A stretch of DNA of 42,507 nucleotides from a virus, in IMG/VR virus record IMGVR_UViG_3300023276_000595, positions 1 through 42,507 of that record. One strand, given 5' to 3'. Each line of letters starts with the position of its first letter. The stretch's first letter is position 1. Of this stretch, positions 6,262 through 15,100 are shown one piece after another. Both the position numbers and the translations under genes were made by a program. The notes beneath the pieces were generated by a model. The model did not search any database, had not been told where the DNA came from, and worked only from the letters and a program-made list of their open reading frames with translations.

Positions 6262-8604
6262 TTATCCGATATTGAAATCAGAGATCACAGTCGGCCTGAC
6301 ATTAGTCCCTTGTATAGAAAGATTTGCCGCGCCATTCCCTGATCCTTGGCAACCTAGAGCTACAACGTTTGCGCAATCACTATCGACTTTAACCCCATTG
6401 CTCCCGCTGTCGTGTCCCTGTACATTTGACAGGCTAATATTTGAGCATGTTGACGCTCTAAATCCGTCATACGCAGCACCTCTGCATATTACATTAGACG
6501 CGTTAACTACTAAACAACTGGACAATCTTACTCCGTCACTCCCTCCGTCAGTTGTCCAGTTGCTTAGGTTCACATCCTTGCAGTTACGTGCATACAACAT
6601 TCTGCCTGCTGTAGTTGATCCACTAACAGCAACATTGCTAATGTTAATGTCAGTAACAGTGTTAGGGCTTGCTGCTGAATTTGCATAAATCATGTGAGCG
6701 TCACTATTTGATTGCGTGTTAAAGGTGCCGCCAACCAGTGAAGATATATTAAGTCTGAATGTATCAGGCCCGGTCTTAATTAATCCACCGCCAATGTCAG
6801 CAAAATTCACACAGTCAACATTTATATTGCTTGTCCCTAGTAACTCTATCGCGTGAACTTTGCCGAGTGGGGACATTGACAGGTCTTGGTTTGTACGTGT
6901 TAGATTTAGGTTTTCTAGGTTTATAGACGATGTTGTTGCATAAACACCTGGCCCGTCGCCATAATCAATCACAATATTGCCACCAGATACTTTAGTTGCG
7001 GATGTACTTATTGCGATTCCTTTGTAAGATGCAATAGACAGAGTTGAAAATGCAACATTTGAGTCTGCCACTGCAAATGCAGAACCACCATTTCCGCCGC
7101 CTAAGTCCCACTTGGCCTCCTGAATATTACAAGCAGTTATAGTTTTCGGTGTAGACCATGTAACGTCTGTTTGATCTAAGATGTTAGTAGGTGCATCACC
7201 GTTAGCAAATCCGATCTTTATCGTACCAAGCGCCCCATTGGCCACAGTGCCCCCAAAGAACCCGACAGGTGTTTTACCTGCTGCTGTTACGTTGATATTA
7301 CTAAATAATGAGTCCTTTGAACCAGTTAACACCTTAACTGCATCTTTGCCTGAATATCGAATAAATACGCCCGAAACAACAGACTTACCCCTGTTAGATC
7401 CGCTGATGTAAATTGTTGAATCAGTTGATTGCCTCACATAAATATCACTTACGATGGTGTCGTCACATGCCGTAACGATAAGGCCACCACGAGTAGCTAG
7501 GCGAATATCACCTATTAAATTTACTCGCTGGCGTGTCATTACAATGCGAGCAAAATCACCATCAACACAGTTACCCCTTATTAGATCCCAGTAACAATCA
7601 TCAAGATTTATATCTCTATTATTAGCAGTAGCAAACTCTTTAATGCCTCCCCCAACAGTATTGATAAAGTTACACGACTTGTACATAACATTTGTGCTGT
7701 TCTGGTGAACGACAAGTTTTACAGGTCTTGTTAATCCCACACTTGCTTCGTTACCAGTCGCGTCAGTGTTGGGCCATTTTGCAAAATCCAAAACCCCTGC
7801 GTTACCGTTTAATGTCATGCCCTCATATAGTATATCGTCAGCATTGACAGCATTAACGAGAAGTGACTTCCCTGTGCCACTTGTCATGAATCCGTCCGAG
7901 CAGTAAATCCCGCCAGTGCGCAGAAAATTAAATCTAGCACCAGAAGGGACGCCCACTTCCGCATCTATCTCGAAATGTCTATGTGATATAATATGCACAC
8001 CATCCTCTAGCATCTGCTGAAACACTGGTGCGTTTTTTGTTTTATCTGATTCTGATGCTCCCAATTTAATTGGATCGACATACCCGCTATACTGGCGCAG
8101 CGAGAGAGCAAGGGTTGCTATTCCTACGCACTGCACTATATTTTTTCCGTTCGTTGATACTGTTAGTGCTAATACAACATCAAAAATACCGTCCGCCCTG
8201 TCAGTAATGCGTATTGAGTCGCCCAATTTAATATCCGTTGATTCGACAGCTTCTGCAATCGTCATTTTTAGATCTGCCACCCCCTGCGTAACCATGGTGT
8301 ATTTTGAAGGGCTAGAAACATCAGTCTCAAGCTGATCACCTACAACCGAAATAATCACCTCACCAGTGCCAACGGCAGCAGGCAAGCCCCAAGTAGTTTG
8401 GTCAACAGGATTATACAAATACTTTGCATCTACTGTTATTACCTGCCCTGCAACGCCGTTTAAAACAGCCTCACGCGGTACGTTTAGCGCTAGAGCGATT
8501 GATTTTAAAGCATCTGTTTTCTCTGAGTCCAAATACTCAAAATTTTCATCCAATTCACTGTGTGTCAAGGGTCTTCCTAACCCATCTCTTAAAGTCAAGC
8601 TCAT
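6262..8604 (-). CDS. Tailspike / receptor-binding protein, right-handed beta-helix type
   Basis: 780 residues from ATG 8604 (AGAGGTGAT upstream; a GTG at 8613 lies in the ribosome-binding site). The N-terminus MSLTLRDGLGRPLTHSELDENF is the phage-adaptor start seen in many tail fibres and spikes. Residues about 70-105 carry a copy of the TW..P..VG.GE..ISVVGD module. Downstream repeated short beta strands rich in N, S, G and I (for example NLDDCYWDLIRGNCVDGDFA, FADIGGGLIKTG, HDSGSNGVKV) have the periodicity of a parallel beta-helix, as in capsule-degrading spikes. An enzymatic (depolymerase) role is inference. It is inserted between the gp46-like and J-like baseplate genes. Confidence 0.8.
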   Translation of the reverse strand: MSLTLRDGLGRPLTHSELDENFEYLDSEKTDALKSIALALNVPREAVLNGVAGQVITVDAKYLYNPVDQTTWGLPAAVGTGEVIISVVGDQLETDVSSPSKYTMVTQGVADLKMTIAEAVESTDIKLGDSIRITDRADGIFDVVLALTVSTNGKNIVQCVGIATLALSLRQYSGYVDPIKLGASESDKTKNAPVFQQMLEDGVHIISHRHFEIDAEVGVPSGARFNFLRTGGIYCSDGFMTSGTGKSLLVNAVNADDILYEGMTLNGNAGVLDFAKWPNTDATGNEASVGLTRPVKLVVHQNSTNVMYKSCNFINTVGGGIKEFATANNRDINLDDCYWDLIRGNCVDGDFARIVMTRQRVNLIGDIRLATRGGLIVTACDDTIVSDIYVRQSTDSTIYISGSNRGKSVVSGVFIRYSGKDAVKVLTGSKDSLFSNINVTAAGKTPVGFFGGTVANGALGTIKIGFANGDAPTNILDQTDVTWSTPKTITACNIQEAKWDLGGGNGGSAFAVADSNVAFSTLSIASYKGIAISTSATKVSGGNIVIDYGDGPGVYATTSSINLENLNLTRTNQDLSMSPLGKVHAIELLGTSNINVDCVNFADIGGGLIKTGPDTFRLNISSLVGGTFNTQSNSDAHMIYANSAASPNTVTDINISNVAVSGSTTAGRMLYARNCKDVNLSNWTTDGGSDGVRLSSCLVVNASNVICRGAAYDGFRASTCSNISLSNVQGHDSGSNGVKVDSDCANVVALGCQGSGNGAANLSIQGTNVRPTVISDFNIG

Positions 8605-8655
8605 TTGTATCACCTCTTTTATTTATAAAATATTCTTATTTGATAACATCATCTA

Positions 8656-9258
8656 CTAATGATATTCATTACCAAAGTAACCTGTATCAACATAACCTGT
8701 TGCTGTATAACCTTTATCAATTCCCCATAGATTCCACCAAGTACTATCACCACTCTCAGGTAAATCAATATTAAGAAACTTATACAACCTGTTAGAATCG
8801 TCAATAAACCCTTGGTCAAGCTCACACACATTAAACGTTTCATCATCAACATCAATCGGTGCAGGGTAACTATATTCAGTGATTCTTGGAGTTGCTAAAC
8901 TTAAATCAACTACAACATTATCTACATAAGCTTCAACTCGGTTTAACACGTAGCTTCTTGTCACAGGGTCAAAGGATGATGAAATGTTCTTAACTGCTGT
9001 GACATCATCTTCTAAATTAATCTGCGCAATAAACTCTGCATCTGCTTGATCTTTTGTAACACCTGCTATAAGGAGGCGTTGTCTGTAAGGTGTACCGAAA
9101 GCTTCGTTGTAAGCCCACTCACCTTTCCAAGTGGAAAACCTCACCTCTAATCTTTGCCTTAATGAAGTGCCACTGTCAGGAGTTAAAGCGAAATCTCCAT
9201 CAATAATGCTTAAATCCCCCGTGTTTTCATCGAGGAGTAAATCCATATAATTTGCCAT
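8656..9258 (-). CDS. Baseplate protein, Mu gp46 / GPW_gp25-like
   Basis: 200 residues, ATG 9258 with CATAGGAGACATAA upstream. The first 70 residues (DLLLDENTGDLSIIDGDFALTPD, LRQRLEVRFSTWKGEWAYNEAFGTPYRQRL) match the gp46/gp25-like baseplate family. A C-terminal extension ends in aromatic/Gly-rich repeats (GDSTWWNLWG...TGYVDTGYFGNEYH) that may contact fibres. It precedes the tailspike; in related phages the J-like gene follows immediately. Confidence 0.88.
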   Translation of the reverse strand: MANYMDLLLDENTGDLSIIDGDFALTPDSGTSLRQRLEVRFSTWKGEWAYNEAFGTPYRQRLLIAGVTKDQADAEFIAQINLEDDVTAVKNISSSFDPVTRSYVLNRVEAYVDNVVVDLSLATPRITEYSYPAPIDVDDETFNVCELDQGFIDDSNRLYKFLNIDLPESGDSTWWNLWGIDKGYTATGYVDTGYFGNEYH

Positions 9259-9267
9259 TTATGTCTC

Positions 9268-10056
9268 CTATGGTGCTGGTTGTGGTATAGGTAAGCCAGT
9301 GTTAGCACCTTCAGTAGTTACTAAGTGTACGTGTGTATCAAAAGCTTCTTTAAGTGTATCAAAGTCTGATTTTAATTGATCAAGGTCAGTCTCCGATGCT
9401 GTAACAAGATTACCTGTTACTGGAATTAACGCATCATTAAAATTCCAAGAACCATCTACACCTAAAGATCCAGACCCATTCTCATTCTTAAGCTCTATTG
9501 AACCTTCTGCATTAAAACTCCCTGAACACGCCTCATTCTTTATAATAACTGTTCCGTCAGGTTTATGTAATGTCATGCTAGTGCCGTTAACTATAACAAC
9601 ATTCTCACTGTCCCACTCGATAGCACTTGCTGGTGTGAATAACCCCACTTCAAAGCTAACAGGGTAAATCTTAACCCCCATTGAGAGATTGTCTTTGATA
9701 AGAGGTTCAACCACTTCATTACCAACACCGTTTATCCAATTTGTTGTATCTCTTTCTGAAAACTTTAACAGTCCAACACAACCTGCTTTCACTGGAAGTG
9801 TGATAGATGCACCACCAACGCCAGTACTTAGTAAAGACATAGGAACATCAATTTGCTCCATAGCTAATGCTTGCGAGTTGTTGATGAAAGTTTTGATTAA
9901 GGGTTGCACTTTGACAGAGTTTTTAATATAATCAACTTCAACCACTTTAGCAGGGATTTGTGTGTGTAGATCGATGTTGCGTTTGCTCCACCAATAGTCC
10001 ATTGCGTTTAGTGGCCCATCCCCCGACAGTTGCCTCTGATTCTCCATTATGCTCAT
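9268..10056 (-). CDS. Baseplate spike protein (gpV / gp138-type)
   Basis: 262 residues. The N-terminal OB-like part (AKVVEVDYIKNSVKVQPLIK, DVPMSLLSTGVGGASITLPVKAGCVGLLKFSERD) matches the Gp138/phage_base_V pattern. The middle has short repeats of beta-strand type (GSFNAEGSIELKNENGSGSLGVDGSWNF), as in the needle. The end FDTHVHLVTTEGANTGLPIPQPAP is typical of this family, where an HxH motif may bind metal. Forms the membrane-piercing tip. It overlaps nothing and follows the hub gene by 9 nt. Confidence 0.88.
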   Translation of the reverse strand: MSIMENQRQLSGDGPLNAMDYWWSKRNIDLHTQIPAKVVEVDYIKNSVKVQPLIKTFINNSQALAMEQIDVPMSLLSTGVGGASITLPVKAGCVGLLKFSERDTTNWINGVGNEVVEPLIKDNLSMGVKIYPVSFEVGLFTPASAIEWDSENVVIVNGTSMTLHKPDGTVIIKNEACSGSFNAEGSIELKNENGSGSLGVDGSWNFNDALIPVTGNLVTASETDLDQLKSDFDTLKEAFDTHVHLVTTEGANTGLPIPQPAP

Positions 10057-10065
10057 ATTTATCTC

Positions 10066-11094
10066 CTAAGCTATTGCCGTAGATGTGTCTAAACTAAGGG
10101 GGTCTATACTATCAATCCCAAAGTTGTTAGTGGCAATCGTTGCATCAAGCTCTACTGCGTCTACAGTAGTTACCCAAGTTCCAGTCTCAAAGCCAGTACA
10201 CACACAAGAGGATTTCTCAATCTTAAAAGCACCGTTCACATCTACCGCAGGATCTTTGACAAATACACTACTTTGCGGATTTAATGTACCATCCATCTGA
10301 CAAGTGAATCTAATACGTTTCTTAGATGATGTATCTTTTTCTGTTTTCTCGGCAGGTTTAGCTTTTGTGTCAAGGGATTGTACATTACCAAGCAATCCCG
10401 TATCAGGGGATATAAACGCTGCTGTCTCAGTCTTCCTTGAGTTGATAGGTAACATATCAAAAGCACCGTTATTAATAGTACCTACATAATCATAAGCATC
10501 AAGCAACCTTTTCAAGTTTCTGTTAGTTTCCCCGAAGATAGTAAATTGTGTATCAATTACATAACTTTGAGGTAGGTCTGCGACATAACCTCGTGGGCAA
10601 CCTAAATCTAATATAAGCTCATCAACAACACGTTTTAGTTTAGTTCCAGCAGGAAACACTCTTGAAGTATAAGCTTTGGAAGTGTTTAAACCACCATCAG
10701 TTGCTACTATTCTAGTCTTATTTGTATTGCTTGTCTTTGTTATAGTACACTCTGTCATAGTTCCTTGGAACGCAAGTTTAACATTTTCTTCATAACCAAC
10801 TTTTAGTACAATAGCTAAATTATCATTCTTGTGTGATGTTAGGTATGCTTTAGTACCTTCTGATAAGTTATCAATAGTTATGTCAAGTTTATTATTAACT
10901 TTCTCAGATTTGGTCAGAGTGAATTTAACGTTGTGTTTGTCTATCAGGTACGCGTTAGGATCACTTTCGTTATAATATTTGTCTAAACTTATATAAGGTG
11001 ATGTACCACGTTGGAAAGGGGGGACGAAATAATCATCTGCAACTTTAATAGGTTGTCCGAATACTAAAGAGTATGCTCTAGTTTTTCTGCTCAT
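10066..11094 (-). CDS. Baseplate hub protein (gp27/gp44-like)
   Basis: 342 residues, ATG 11094 with TAAGGAGGAAGAGTA upstream. It begins RKTRAYSLVFGQP and has YLTSHKNDNLAIVLKVGYEENVKLAFQGTM and TLVDELI-type hub elements (LKRVVDELILDLG, NLKRLLDAYDYVGTI). This layout and the position between plug and spike genes match the E217-type hub. The trimer would cap the tube and hold the spike. Residues 240-265 are Lys-rich and probably a loop. Confidence 0.8.
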   Translation of the reverse strand: MSRKTRAYSLVFGQPIKVADDYFVPPFQRGTSPYISLDKYYNESDPNAYLIDKHNVKFTLTKSEKVNNKLDITIDNLSEGTKAYLTSHKNDNLAIVLKVGYEENVKLAFQGTMTECTITKTSNTNKTRIVATDGGLNTSKAYTSRVFPAGTKLKRVVDELILDLGCPRGYVADLPQSYVIDTQFTIFGETNRNLKRLLDAYDYVGTINNGAFDMLPINSRKTETAAFISPDTGLLGNVQSLDTKAKPAEKTEKDTSSKKRIRFTCQMDGTLNPQSSVFVKDPAVDVNGAFKIEKSSCVCTGFETGTWVTTVDAVELDATIATNNFGIDSIDPLSLDTSTAIA

Positions 11095-11106
11095 TACTCT
11101 TCCTCC

Positions 11107-11445
11107 TTATATAATTGCGTTGTAGAACAAGCGATACCTGCCCTCTATAGTGAAGTTATCAAAATCTACTCTTCCGTTAGTTTCAGACATATCAAGAATA
11201 ATCATATCCCCTTGAGGGGCGTCCTCTCTATGTTTGTATATCGAGTTGAAAATAACATTGGTTTTTACTTTAGTTGAGAATATAGGACTACTACCACTTT
11301 TACTGCAAATAACCGTCCAAGATTCGTCTCTTGTGTTCCATCGGAAACGTATGTCGTAAGTGATACCATCAAGCTCTATAGTTTGCACTATATCTGTAGC
11401 TAAGCTATCCCTTCCTTTGCCAGTTGGGAGTTTGTATAAAGTCAT
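11107..11445 (-). CDS. Baseplate plug protein (Pam3 gp18-like)
   Basis: 112 residues. The pattern ITYDIRFRWNTRDESWTVIC...GDMIILDMSE..GRVDFDNF...RYRLFY is that of the small baseplate plug domain found next to hub genes in contractile phages. The start codon overlaps the stop of the Dit-like gene by ATGA, indicating translational coupling. Confidence 0.82.
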   Translation of the reverse strand: MTLYKLPTGKGRDSLATDIVQTIELDGITYDIRFRWNTRDESWTVICSKSGSSPIFSTKVKTNVIFNSIYKHREDAPQGDMIILDMSETNGRVDFDNFTIEGRYRLFYNAII

Positions 11446-12083
11446 GGTGTTACTCCCGTAGTAGTTTCTCCAGCGATAGCGCCTTTAGTTTCATCATACC
11501 ATTTCTCTAATAGAGTAGTCTCTTTAGGTGATGCTGGTGTCTTACTACCACCTGCATTAGTCTTCCCATTAGCTGCTTCCGTCAACGGAGGACTCATATT
11601 AAGAACCAGTTGCACTCGTTTCTCGTCAGCGAACCTTACTTCCTCAAACTCTAATCTAAAACCTATTGTATCAGAAGGCATAAGCATCGGTTCAAAACTT
11701 GTAAGCAGGTATGAGTTTAGATTTTTGTCAAACCTATACTGGATAGTTACCGTATCTTTTGAATCGTATAGCTTAGTCAGAGCTAGGTAAGCAGCTTGTG
11801 ACCTTGTTTCAGCATCTTTTGTGGAGATTAAATTGTTTTGGTCTAGTATGACAGGATTATTGGCAACATAAGCTTCCATGCTAATCCTACCACCTTTTTC
11901 GCTAAGTATCTCACTAACAAATCCACCAGTTCTTCTATTATTATCTGTTGATATTGGGGATTTTGTAATTGTCCTGCTTTTGGATGGAGAAAAGCTCGTT
12001 ACAGCATCAAATGATATTGATGGCGATGTTCCAGTATCTACTTTTGAAGCGTCCGGTATAATAAATATACTAGATTTAGCCAT
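11442..12083 (-). CDS. Dit-like baseplate/tail-hub protein
   Basis: 213 residues. The N-terminus SSIFIIPDASKVDTG...FDAVTSFSPSKSRTITKSPISTDN, then GFVSEILSEKGGRISMEAYV and the beta-rich FRLEFEEVRFADEKRVQL correspond to the Dit-like fold that joins tube to baseplate. A low-complexity tail (about 165-213, rich in T, G, A, P and K) is dispensable-looking. It follows the tape-measure gene by about 100 nt that contain an A/T-rich TATATAAT stretch but no gene. Confidence 0.75.
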   Translation of the reverse strand: MAKSSIFIIPDASKVDTGTSPSISFDAVTSFSPSKSRTITKSPISTDNNRRTGGFVSEILSEKGGRISMEAYVANNPVILDQNNLISTKDAETRSQAAYLALTKLYDSKDTVTIQYRFDKNLNSYLLTSFEPMLMPSDTIGFRLEFEEVRFADEKRVQLVLNMSPPLTEAANGKTNAGGSKTPASPKETTLLEKWYDETKGAIAGETTTGVTP

Positions 12084-12187
12084 ATGTGCTCCTGTGTATT
12101 GTTTGTTTATTATATAACTATTTTAACATGTTATTGATTTGAATTATAAAGAAACCTACTTGCACTAGGCTCTTTGTCCAATTAACT

Positions 12188-15100
12188 TTAGTAGTAAGTG
12201 CCGTTATAAGATTGATTAATTTTGTAATCAGTATCTTCTGATATCTTTTCTAAAGTTTCAGATTTAAGCTCTACTTCAACCTTTACAGTTTGAGGAGGTT
12301 GCCTCATAGAAGCATTTGAAGCTTTACGATTAACATCTCCGAACGGGTTGGTTATGGCGTCCATAAAAGTTGGTACTTTAAAATCCGTCCTACCTGCTAT
12401 GTGTTTACCTCCTGTATTGAATTCAGGGGCTAGTCTATCCGCAGCCATTACGAAGATAGGTATCATGTTTAAGGCTTGTACAAACTTACCTATACCCTTT
12501 TTAGTTGTTTGCTCAGTAGGTGTAATACCACCCCCACCACCTAAACCACCTATCGGCATATTAGTTACAAAAACCTTTTGTACTCCAAGTTGTCCAAGTA
12601 ACCCACTTCCACCTTTACCGCCTGCTGATGGGCTTTTGCCTCCTAGCCCAACTAAACCTTTAACACCCTTGAGTGCTTGAAAAGCTTTCTTTACTCCCCA
12701 TACAGCTAAACCTAAACCTACAATACCACCTGTAACAAGTGTCACACCTTTCAACATATCATTAAAGAAGTCCTTGCCGCCTTGTGGTAATTTGTTTACT
12801 AAATCATAGATCGCTGCATACACCAACCTAAAAGGTGCTACCAAGCCTATTACAGCGCCTTTGAATAAACCACCAAGAAATTTTGACAAAGGTTTTGAAG
12901 CTTTCATTAGATCATTGAAGCCATCCAGTATGTAAGATAAACCTCCTCTAATACCTTCATCGAATAGTGATTCTTGGAATATCTGTAATCCAGCTGTACT
13001 TTGAGCTAGTTTAACATTCAAACCTTTTAGTGCTAATTCCAATGCACCATTAGCGTTAGCAGCGTCTTTTAAACGAGCTGCTACAAAAGGTAGAACATCC
13101 TTAGCTAAAGCCTTACCATCCTCCATTAGTTTATTAAGTTGAGCAACACTACCATCAGTCTTGCCAGCGTCTTTTGCTGCTGCTGCAAATATTTGTACAG
13201 CACCAGGTAATCGTTCCTATGGTATTCAAAGAGTGGCGCTACACACTCCCCAGCAATCTTAATTGCATCTGCATGTTTCCATACAGTCTAGACTATATCT
13301 TCTGTCTTTCAACAGCCTACCGTTTGGAGGGTCAATAGCTTACCCCCTACTCCGCTACATTCATCACGGATAGTCGTTTGGCACATCCGACTTATGTCGG
13401 ACTTCGCTCAGGATTGCCTCCACCATTATGTGGTAAGGGATTCCCCGATTAGATAGGTTTATACTGACCCAACGTTAAGCCAGTTGTCCTCTACATTGTA
13501 TTCGGAAATGGTCGCAACACCACTTCCCGCCTATTATGGCTGCTCTAGATCTCCCTAGAGATTAGACTATATCTTCTCCCTGAAACAGGGGTTGTACACT
13601 TCGAATGCCATTTGCTTGCTATTCTACTCTCTTTCGAGATAGTCGTTGATCTTGTATCTCATGTGTTAGTACTGAGACGGTAGATGCGGATTTACTCTAT
13701 TGTTAACGTTTTTACCATACCCATCCCGTTATGAATGGTGTTGCTATACTATCACTAATATAGAACGGTAGTTAACACCTTACAAGTGTTTCCCGCAGTT
13801 CACACAATTTTACATACACATTACTGTGTAAGGAACCTAGAAATTAAGCTCTTCCTTATAATTCAATGACTCACGCAACTAAGTCACCAGTTCTCATCGC
13901 TTCTCAGCGGAACTTCTACATGTCACCACGCAGAATAGGTCATATCATAACCCACAGCATCACCTGTTGGGTTCCTCCCGTTTCCATTTAATCAAGAATT
14001 ACATGATTATTACTCATCACTTGAACCCTATGCTTGGCTGTACACTACTTCCTTATCCTCTGGTTGAGGCGGTTTCGCTGACCGTCGAACGTTACTTTAC
14101 TCGTCTATTAACTTTAATATCATATTGTTCCCAAATATGCTTCCATGCCAAACCAGCTTTTATTTTTGTAGATTGTTGTCTACTTAGATTAAAACGTGCT
14201 GCTGCTTCTTTCGGCATACCACCATCTTCATAAAACTTACAGACTGCATGAACTATCTCTTCGGATAGTTCTGCTCGTCCGTTCAAAACACCAGTGCGTG
14301 GTAGAGTCAACCCTGTATCCCAAGCGTGTCTCGCATTAAACTCTTGTGTGCACCATTCTAAGTTTGATAAACTGTTGTTTAGTTTATTACCATCTTTATG
14401 GTTTACACATACTACAAAAGGTGCTTTTACCGCACACTCCGCTTTAAGTTCTTCTGAAGGTTCTGGTAAGAAATGTATAGCCAGTAGTCTGTGGATTTTA
14501 ACAGTATGGTACTTTCCATTTATACTCAACCCTGAGACATAGTACCCTTGCTTGCTTACCCACATTTTTAATGTCCTACATAACCTTATATTCCTTATAA
14601 TACCATTTTCATTTATCTCGTAATTTGGAAAATCTATAATAGTTTTAAACATAACACACCTCTCATTAACATAAAAGAGGATATTGTAAAGTCTTCGCTG
14701 CTGATTGTCAATAGCTAAATTAGTTCTATTGAGTTCCCAGACAATTAAAGAGGTTTTTCGATAACTATTACTAGTTAAAGGGCCAAAGTTTTAGCCTGTA
14801 TTTTTGTCTTCAAGTATATTCAATACAGTTCGTTAATCTGTACCAGCAGCATTACCTGCATCTATATGTTTCCATATAGTCTAGACTATATCTTCTAAGA
14901 AATTAATTCTTAGCCAATCATTTTCGATTTAAAGCTTTCGCTACCACTTGGCCCTACTCCGCTTCTCTACATACACGGATAGTCGTTAGGCATGTCCACA
15001 TTGCTGTGGTTTAGCACGGTAGGTTACCATATGAAGTTTGTACACTCCACGTAGGCTTTCCCCGTTTAAGATCGGAAGAGCAAGAAAATTTACCCATCAT

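Noticed and set aside
13967-14233. Plus-strand ORF of 88 codons in the intron region.
   Set aside because: It runs through the intron 2 core and the end of the HNH gene on the opposite strand, and has no ribosome-binding site or recognisable product.
13478-14810. Alternative intron 2/3 boundaries with exon 2 of 26 nt (ending ACTTT) directly joined to exon 4, i.e. three introns only.
   Set aside because: It would ignore the separate GATATGACC core at 13935, leave GAAGAGCT unexplained, and lack a guide pairing for ...ACTTT. The four-intron model gives better P1 pairings and a better motif.
15069-15081. Exact 13-base match to the common Illumina adapter (agatcggaagagc), suggesting an assembly artefact at the exon 1/intron 1 junction.
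   Set aside because: The distance from the 5' splice site to the P3 start is 23 nt in intron 1 and 25-26 nt in intron 4, so nothing seems missing. The match also contains GCTC, which pairs with exon GGGT to form P1. Chance is the better explanation, but checking raw reads over 15050-15110 would settle it.
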